Below, one piece after another: positions 21,767 through 26,132 of a DNA stretch of 26,132 bases; within the stretch, counting starts at the first letter, position 1; every line of letters begins with the position of its first letter. Location: the NCBI GenBank assembly GCA_904501955.1, contig CAJGCY010000020.1, positions 1 through 26,132 on the forward strand. Direction: 5' to 3'. The position numbers and the translations under genes are program-made. Source of the stretch: an uncultured Akkermansia sp. (GTDB lineage: Bacteria; Verrucomicrobiota; Verrucomicrobiia; Verrucomicrobiales; Akkermansiaceae). Below the pieces are notes generated by a model, which was not told where the DNA came from, ran no database searches, and was given only the letters and a program-made list of their open reading frames with translations.

Positions 21767-22834
21767 TTACTCCGCAGGCCCGGTGGAGACGATGATGTGC
21801 TTCTCGCTCCAGAGGGTCTTCTTGGAGACACTGGCGGCGGAGGCCTTCTTGACCTTCTTCACCACCATGCCGCGGGTCATGACGCCGTAGGGTTCATCTT
21901 CCGTGGCGGCAGATGCCATGCCCTTAATCTCCTTGTGCAGGGAGTTGGAGTCCGTGCAGGCAATCACCTGTACAACATCCGACCCGAAGGGCTCGGAGAT
22001 TTCAATCTCGAAACCGGACTTCAGCGCGCCGGGCACCTCTACCCACTTGTTGGCGGGGATGAGGGTGTCCTTGTGCCACTTGTTGGGGAAGAGCACCACG
22101 GAGGTGCCATCACTCTGGTGGCAGATGACGGCAATGTGGCAAGCCTCGGGGCTGCGTACGCGGAAGGAGATGGTATCACCCTCCTTGTAGTAGCGCTCAC
22201 CGTCCGTGGTGCGCAGCTCTATGTCGAAGTCCTGTTTGATGTTGAGGAGCTTGGCGTCCGTTACCTCCTCAATGCCTTCCATGGAATCTTCCGCATTTTG
22301 GGGCTCAATCAACTCCGCCGCTGCCTTGGCGCTCTTGTCCGGCCATACCTGACCGGCGACTGCCTTGATGGGCCAGCTTACCTTGCTCTTGGTAATGCTG
22401 CCGTCCGCAAGCCAAGCGATTTCCGTGTAAAGCGTAACCGTCTTGCCGTCCGTTACGAACTTGCCACGTACGATGCCCTCCACACCCTCAATTCCCACCT
22501 TGGGTACCTCCGTGCCGGGTTCCACGAGGTCGGACGCTTGGAAGTCCGCCTCCATCTGCAAATCCTGCAGGTTAGAGCGGGTGATGACGCGTACCTTGCC
22601 GGTTTGGGGCAGGGCGACTTCCAGCTCCTCGCGGATGACCGCGGAGAGCGGAGACATCATCGGTGTGTCTGAGTATACAAAGTTACCGACACCGAGGCGG
22701 ATGGGCCCCTTGGCTGCCGGTAATTGCGCTGCGAGTTTAGTCGCAAGCGTTTCAAAGGGATCTTCTTGCGCTGCTGCGGTAGCAATGGGGGCCACCAGCA
22801 GTGCTGCCATGGGGAGAATGTGTGAGAGCTTCAT
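21767..22834 (-). CDS. Exported CsgG/FlgO-like + DUF4384 protein with C-terminal TRGM motif
   Basis: 355 residues with a cleavable signal (MKLSHILPMAALLVAPIATAAAQ). Residues 43-155 look like the CsgG/FlgO-type nucleotide-binding-like fold (IRLGVGNFVYSD, REELEVALPQTGKVRVITRSNLQDLQ, GVEGIVRGKFVTDGKTVTLYTEI). Residues about 210-300 match DUF4384 (YYKEGDTISFRVRSPEACHIAVICHQSDGTSVVLFPN), a domain often found next to or fused with caspase-like proteases. TRGMVVKK occurs at 320-327, followed by a basic tail (VKKASAASVSKKTLWSEKH). It lies directly upstream of the caspase gene and shares the octapeptide found twice in it, so it is the leading candidate substrate or partner. The leader is SD-less (CACACAAC before the ATG). 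Confidence 0.82.
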   Translation of the reverse strand: MKLSHILPMAALLVAPIATAAAQEDPFETLATKLAAQLPAAKGPIRLGVGNFVYSDTPMMSPLSAVIREELEVALPQTGKVRVITRSNLQDLQMEADFQASDLVEPGTEVPKVGIEGVEGIVRGKFVTDGKTVTLYTEIAWLADGSITKSKVSWPIKAVAGQVWPDKSAKAAAELIEPQNAEDSMEGIEEVTDAKLLNIKQDFDIELRTTDGERYYKEGDTISFRVRSPEACHIAVICHQSDGTSVVLFPNKWHKDTLIPANKWVEVPGALKSGFEIEISEPFGSDVVQVIACTDSNSLHKEIKGMASAATEDEPYGVMTRGMVVKKVKKASAASVSKKTLWSEKHIIVSTGPAE

Positions 22835-22853
22835 GTTGTGTGGTTGGGGGTGT

Positions 22854-23081
22854 TCAGCTGACGATGGTTTCTACAGTTTTAACGGTTTTTGTTTTCTTGA
22901 CGCTTTCTGTGCGTGTTTTTGGGGCGGTCTTCTTTGAATCCTTCTTAGGTGTTGTTTTCTTGGCGGGGCTCGCCACTCCGGCCGTTGTGGTCGGAGTGGT
23001 AGTGTCCGGAGCTGCTACGTCGGAGCAGGCGCTGAAGGTAAGCGCTGCTGCTGCAAGTGAAATGGCGTATGTCAGTTTCAT
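22854..23081 (-). CDS. Small lysine/threonine-rich lipoprotein
   Basis: 75 residues, unrecognised. Lipobox TFSAC (Cys19), then a fully low-complexity chain: Thr/Pro-rich to residue 40, then repeated Lys-containing blocks (PAKKTTPKKDSKKTAPKTRTESVKK). The mature chain of about 57 residues has no room for a folded domain and may be a peptidoglycan- or nucleic-acid-binding tether, or a protease substrate. TRTESVKK at 56-63 loosely resembles the TRGMxVKK motif of its neighbours. It sits within the operon, 20 bases after the previous gene and 19 before the next, which supports it as a true gene. Confidence 0.7.
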   Translation of the reverse strand: MKLTYAISLAAAALTFSACSDVAAPDTTTPTTTAGVASPAKKTTPKKDSKKTAPKTRTESVKKTKTVKTVETIVS

Positions 23082-23101
23082 GGTGTTGAGGCGTTCGTCG
23101 T

Positions 23102-24028
23102 TTAGAGTGTGGGTTCGGATTCCAATGCGCTGCTGATGATGAGGTCAATCTCTGTTGATGTTGCTGCCGTGGCGGCGCTTTCTTTGCCATCACCGGCGGT
23201 GGGGGGCGCGCCGGCGCCGGTTTCTTCCAGAACAAGCTGTTTGGTGGTCTCTTCCGTCTTGAGTACCTTACCCTTAGCTGAGATGGTCTTGGTGATTACC
23301 TTGACCAAAGGCCCGAGCTTGAGGGTAACTGTTACCTCTGCAGTGTTGTCGTCTGAGTAAGCAATCTCGGTAATCTCTGCACCCTTGATGGCGTTGTTGA
23401 AGCAAGCGCGAATCTCATCGCTCTCCATGGCAAAGTCGCGCAGGGTAGCCTCAGAGGTAATCTGTACACCGCAGGCGCGCTCTGCTAAGCGGCGGTAGGC
23501 ATCCAGCTCTGCTGCACGCTTGGCAAGAATGCGTGCGTGACCATCGGAACCCGGTATGGCGGAGTTGCCCAGGGCGTCTATCTCTTCCGTGACGTATTCC
23601 TGAGATACCGTTACCTTGCCGGTCTTGAGGTTTTCCGTAGCGGTCTCAATCAGGGAGCGAATCTTGACGGCTCGGATTACTTCTACACGGCCGTCCTCGT
23701 GGTACACGGGCTTGCCTACCGTCTTGACTCCCTTGAGGGTGGTGGTCAGGGCTGCCTTGACGGTGTCGTCCGCCTGAGCGAGGTCTTTGATGGTGGTGTT
23801 GCCGTCTAAGGATACACCCATAACGCGCTCTGCGAGAATGCGTGTGGCGTCCAGCTCTGCCGCGCGTACTGCCTGCAGGCGCTTGGCTGCGGGCACCTTC
23901 TGCCAGATTTCCGGCAATTCGCTCTTGGTGTCCTTTTTGATGCTTACCTTGGGTGCTGCCTCAGCCTGCATGGCGAAGGGTGTGGCCAAGCAGGAGAGCC
24001 CGATGAGTAGTGCTAACTGTTTGTTCAT
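23102..24028 (-). CDS. Exported protein with two LPP20-like repeats
   Basis: 308 residues from ATG 24028, with a signal peptide (MNKQLALLIGLSCLATPFAMQAEA). The frame stays open to 24145, but that part overlaps the upstream gene and is not signal-like. Two homologous modules are visible: LQAVRAAELDATRILAERVMGVSLDGNTTIKDLAQ (about 30-65) and AKRAAELDAYRRLAERACGVQITSEATLRDFAMESDEI (about 170-207), each followed by a beta-rich half. This pattern is seen in the LPP20 lipoprotein family (PF02169) and FlgT-like N-domains of envelope proteins. Function is unknown. It lacks a lipobox. The Ala/Thr-rich linker near 270 leads to a short C-terminal helix. It starts 26 bases after the upstream gene, with no SD. 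Confidence 0.8.
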   Translation of the reverse strand: MNKQLALLIGLSCLATPFAMQAEAAPKVSIKKDTKSELPEIWQKVPAAKRLQAVRAAELDATRILAERVMGVSLDGNTTIKDLAQADDTVKAALTTTLKGVKTVGKPVYHEDGRVEVIRAVKIRSLIETATENLKTGKVTVSQEYVTEEIDALGNSAIPGSDGHARILAKRAAELDAYRRLAERACGVQITSEATLRDFAMESDEIRACFNNAIKGAEITEIAYSDDNTAEVTVTLKLGPLVKVITKTISAKGKVLKTEETTKQLVLEETGAGAPPTAGDGKESAATAATSTEIDLIISSALESEPTL

Positions 24029-24054
24029 GTTGTTAAAAAAGTGAGGGTTAGGGG

Positions 24055-25395
24055 TTATGCGCCGATTTTCTTCTTGATGACTTTCATGATGATGGCACCG
24101 ATGCCACCGCAGGCGGATACGGCTACACCGATGATGATTTCCCACAGCATGCCACCGCTATGCTCTTGGGCAGGGGCGCCTGCCGGAGCTGCTGCCGTGG
24201 CTTCTTGCTCGCGCTTCACGCCTCCCTTACGGAAGGAGAGGTAGCGCTTCTCAGAGCGGTCCAGCCCGTACTCGGGAAGAATCCCGGATACCACCTTTGC
24301 CAAATCCGTGGAGTTGATGCGTGATTCACACTCGATGACGGATACCGCTGCGGCATCAATGCTGCGTACCCATACGGCTCCGATGGCGGTCTCCTTCTCC
24401 AAGCCGGCTTTCAGCTTCTCGGAGTCGGCGAGGTCGAGTCCTACGAACTCCATCTTGATGGTGGCGCCCAAGTCCATCTCGGTGGACCAGTGGGCAAAAA
24501 TGCTGCGAATCAGCGTCCAGCCGGCGTCTGTCTCCGGCTTGCGCTTGGTGCCCTCCATCAGCTGGCGCACGGCCTCTCGGGCGGCGGCGGTATCGGAGGA
24601 GACGTTGTTGATGACGATATCGCGGGCAGGGGAGTTCATGGTAAGTACGATGTTGCCCGTGGCGGCGTCCATCACGGTAACATCCAGAGCGATGGAGTAC
24701 TTCTTGCCGGGCTTGCTGCCGTAGAAGGACTGTGTGCCCTCTGCGCTGCCCACAATCTTACCTTCGATGATGTAATCGCATGCGGAAACAACGCCCTTGC
24801 TGCGTACGTCTGCCTCCGTCGTGCGCCCCAGCGCTTCTGCTCGCTTGGCGAGCATACCACCGTGCCCCTGGGAGGCGTTCAATTCTACCACGCGCAGCCC
24901 GCACTTGGTGGCGGTGTTGCGCAGCCAATCCGTGGCAAGCGTGCCGTTGGTCACACCTTCTATCTGCTCGTCAATTTGTATGGCAATGCGTGGGGCCTCG
25001 TGCTCGCGTGCCATCATCTGGAAGGTCATCGTGTCGTTGGCCGTCAGCGCTTGGTCACCTACGTCTGCTTTTATCTTGACGGTGTAGAAGCCGTCATCCG
25101 TCAGCCCGGAGGATAATACCTCATACTTCTTAACATAGCCACGGGCCTTGGAGAAGGTTCTGTCGTACGTCAGTTCAAAGTTCTCCATCTGGCTTTCGCT
25201 GACGAGCTCTACGCCCGCACCCTCTCGCACGGCTTCGCGCAAGGCATCGGCCAATGCTTGTGAGCGTGCTGCCGGTGAATCGCCGGCGGCTTTACCTTCT
25301 GTCTCTACTTCTACGGCAGAGGCGCCCGTTGCCAGCATGAGCGTAAGTACCGGCAGCTGCATGAATCGTGCTATTTTACAGAATATGTTTTTCAT
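24055..25395 (-). CDS. FlgT-like exported protein with C-terminal membrane segment
   Basis: 446 residues. The signal peptide spans about 1-27. Residues 40-115 resemble the FlgT/LPP20 N-terminal domain (SQALADALREAVREGAGVELVSESQMEN, GYVKKYEVLSSGLTDDGFYTVKIKADV). About 130-290 resembles a CsgG/FlgT middle domain (RIAIQIDEQIEGV, DYIIEGKIVG, YSIALDVTVMDAATGNIVLTMNSPARDI). A third alpha/beta segment follows, then an Ala/Pro linker (about 395-412) and a hydrophobic helix (MLWEIIIGVAVSACGGIGAIIM) ending in KVIKKK: a C-terminal inner-membrane anchor with a basic cytosolic end. No flagellar genes are nearby, so a flagellar role is unlikely. It is the first gene of the five-gene operon and probably the base of an envelope complex. 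Confidence 0.78.
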   Translation of the reverse strand: MKNIFCKIARFMQLPVLTLMLATGASAVEVETEGKAAGDSPAARSQALADALREAVREGAGVELVSESQMENFELTYDRTFSKARGYVKKYEVLSSGLTDDGFYTVKIKADVGDQALTANDTMTFQMMAREHEAPRIAIQIDEQIEGVTNGTLATDWLRNTATKCGLRVVELNASQGHGGMLAKRAEALGRTTEADVRSKGVVSACDYIIEGKIVGSAEGTQSFYGSKPGKKYSIALDVTVMDAATGNIVLTMNSPARDIVINNVSSDTAAAREAVRQLMEGTKRKPETDAGWTLIRSIFAHWSTEMDLGATIKMEFVGLDLADSEKLKAGLEKETAIGAVWVRSIDAAAVSVIECESRINSTDLAKVVSGILPEYGLDRSEKRYLSFRKGGVKREQEATAAAPAGAPAQEHSGGMLWEIIIGVAVSACGGIGAIIMKVIKKKIGA

Positions 25396-25417
25396 ATATC
25401 TTATGTGTTACTTTTCT

Positions 25418-25447
25418 ATATTAAGATAATGTAAGCGCGGTAGTCAA
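25418..25447 (-). promoter_or_regulatory. Promoter of the five-gene caspase operon
   Basis: Minus strand: TTGACT (25447-25442), 18 bases, TAATAT (25423-25418), then 22 bases to ATG 25395. No other promoter of this quality lies between the operon genes. Confidence 0.6.
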
Positions 25448-25722
25448 GCGTAAAAAGTCGCAACGCGGTTTAATTCGCGAAAAAAATACGAAAAAACGGT
25501 AATGCCCTTGCTCGTTGGCCTTTGCGGCCGGTGTATGGGCGCAATACGTGCGCGCGTGTGAACGACGTGGTTACAATCGGAGCATGGAGCTTTAAGCCCA
25601 TAAATTCACGTTGTATCCCCCAAAAAAATGTTTCGTTAGTTCTTTACTATGCGTCGTATATATGCTGTAGTGGGGTAGGGCAGTGGTGGGGAAAATCGCG
25701 CTTTTGACGCGAAAAACGCGCA
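25448..25722. other. Intergenic stretch, nothing recognised
   Basis: Between the operon promoter and the A-tract region I see only short low-complexity runs. No credible gene, RNA or repeat is visible. Confidence 0.5.
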
Positions 25723-25891
25723 TTTTTGCATTTTGAACCGATTTTTTGTGGAATTTGCTTCGTTTTTGCGTTCCTTTTTACACCGGTTTTCGGAAAAATC
25801 GATTTTTTGTACAAAAAAGTGCAAATTTTTAACATTGATTTTTCAATGTTTTACAAAAAATCTGCAAAAAATCTGAAAAATTCTTCAAAAA
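25723..25891. promoter_or_regulatory. Phased A/T-tract (curved DNA) region, UP-element-like
   Basis: Seventeen A- or T-tracts of 3-6 bases have centres at about 25725, 25733, 25745, 25755, 25765, 25777, 25789, 25796, 25806, 25816, 25828, 25841, 25851, 25858, 25869, 25878 and 25889. The spacing is mostly 9-12 bases, close to the DNA helical repeat, so the DNA should be strongly bent. It directly abuts the promoter at 25897-25925. It also contains AACATTGA-TTTT-TCAATGTT (25831-25850). Such DNA upstream of rRNA and stable-RNA promoters boosts initiation. Confidence 0.65.
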
Positions 25892-25896
25892 TGAGC

Positions 25897-25925
25897 TTGA
25901 CGTGTCGCTTCGTTTCATGTATAAT
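25897..25925 (+). promoter_or_regulatory. Strong near-consensus promoter
   Basis: TTGACG (25897-25902), exactly 17 bases, TATAAT (25920-25925). It is the best match to sigma70 consensus in the window. Predicted start near 25932. Confidence 0.85.
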
Positions 25926-25931
25926 TCTCGG

Positions 25932-26132
25932 CACACCGACACGGTGAAGCTCGAAAGGCTGAGCGGCTCGAATGAGTCAGCAAGGCAAAGCCGAGCGAGG
26001 CAGTTTTTAATTTCACGGACTTTCCGTGGCACCAAGGCTGAGCTGAGAAGCTCGCCACCGGATACAACCTTCCGGGTGGGGTGCCGGAGAGGCTAAAGAG
26101 AGGGAAGGAAAAGGTCGTGACGCGTGCCGTGG
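25932..26132 (+). ncRNA. Structured transcript of unknown type, runs off the window
   Basis: No convincing gene follows the promoter before the window ends. The RNA would fold locally: CACGGA-CTT-TCCGTG (26014-26028), then a likely three-way junction closed by GGCACC (26028-26033) and GGTGCC (26080-26085), with arms GAGCT-GAGA-AGCTC (26040-26053) and CCACCGG/CCGGGTGG (about 26055-26079). A purine-rich stretch (26084-26113) follows. It could be a stable RNA, an rRNA operon leader, or the 5' leader of a highly expressed gene just outside. It does not match the signatures I know for 16S rRNA, RNase P RNA, tmRNA, SRP RNA or common riboswitches. Confidence 0.4.

Noticed and set aside
18442..22672. 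Plus-strand frames of 316-345 codons opposite the caspase operon (18442-19392, 19531-20568, 21698-22672)
   Set aside because: Shadows of the minus-strand genes; no signal peptide, motif or promoter supports them.
24029..24145. Upstream extension of the LPP20-like protein
   Set aside because: It overlaps the FlgT-like gene and precedes a clear signal peptide at 24028.
24990..25160. ARGYVKK in the FlgT-like protein as another TRGMxVKK copy
   Set aside because: It lies in a predicted strand of the FlgT-type domain (GYVKKYEV is family-like), lacks the Thr and Met, and has one residue fewer.
25902..26096. 64-codon frame after the strong promoter
   Set aside because: It starts inside the promoter spacer region, ahead of the predicted transcription start, and has no recognisable content.
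26010..26132. RNase P RNA on the minus strand
   Set aside because: The GGAAAGTCC word appears there, but the surrounding conserved P4/J elements are missing and the strong promoter points the other way.

Overview
The base composition (GC-rich genes, AT-rich intergenic patches), protein families and signals suggest a Gram-negative member of the Verrucomicrobiota, possibly Akkermansia-like. Supporting signs are exported proteins with small beta-barrel domains, many lipoproteins, a complete RND tripartite pump, a caspase-like lipoprotein, several ankyrin proteins, an AP2-like mini-protein and an almost complete lack of Shine-Dalgarno sequences. The taxonomic call is inference: no rRNA gene is visible.

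Layout. Positions 1-508 are a gene-free stretch with a dense cluster of short hairpins. Positions 547-9220 carry housekeeping and envelope genes: a secreted glucosaminidase-like protein, a class V aminotransferase, a SurA-like periplasmic peptidyl-prolyl isomerase, an M42 peptidase, an L,D-transpeptidase followed by a GNAT acetyltransferase, a dCMP-deaminase-like enzyme, a membrane ankyrin protein followed by an exported coiled-coil protein, and a lipoprotein of unknown function. Ribosomal protein S16 (9486-9731) stands alone with its own promoter and terminator. A small winged-helix protein, an AP2-like mini-protein and a MarR regulator come next. The MarR gene starts an RND efflux operon (adaptor, pump, outer-membrane channel; 10736-17341). 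Two near-identical palindromes, one in the AP2-like gene's promoter and one just downstream of the marR promoter, suggest one regulator controls both.

From 25395 down to 18205 on the minus strand is a five-gene envelope operon: a FlgT-like protein with a C-terminal membrane segment, a tandem LPP20-like exported protein, a tiny lipoprotein, a CsgG/FlgO-like + DUF4384 protein, and a 1164-residue caspase-like lipoprotein with a C-terminal ankyrin region. The octapeptide TRGMKVKK occurs twice in the protease, once just after the catalytic Cys where caspases and metacaspases are processed, and as TRGMVVKK in the DUF4384 protein. A looser form (TRTESVKK) is in the tiny lipoprotein. I propose a protease-substrate relay at the cell surface; this is the most interesting unit in the window.

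The right end (25723-26132) has phased A/T-tracts, a near-consensus promoter and a structured transcript that runs off the window; its identity is unresolved.

A general feature is promoter placement. In seven genes the -10 element ends only 6-13 bases before the ATG, so the mRNAs would be leaderless or nearly so. Genes inside operons have CA-rich, SD-less leaders.
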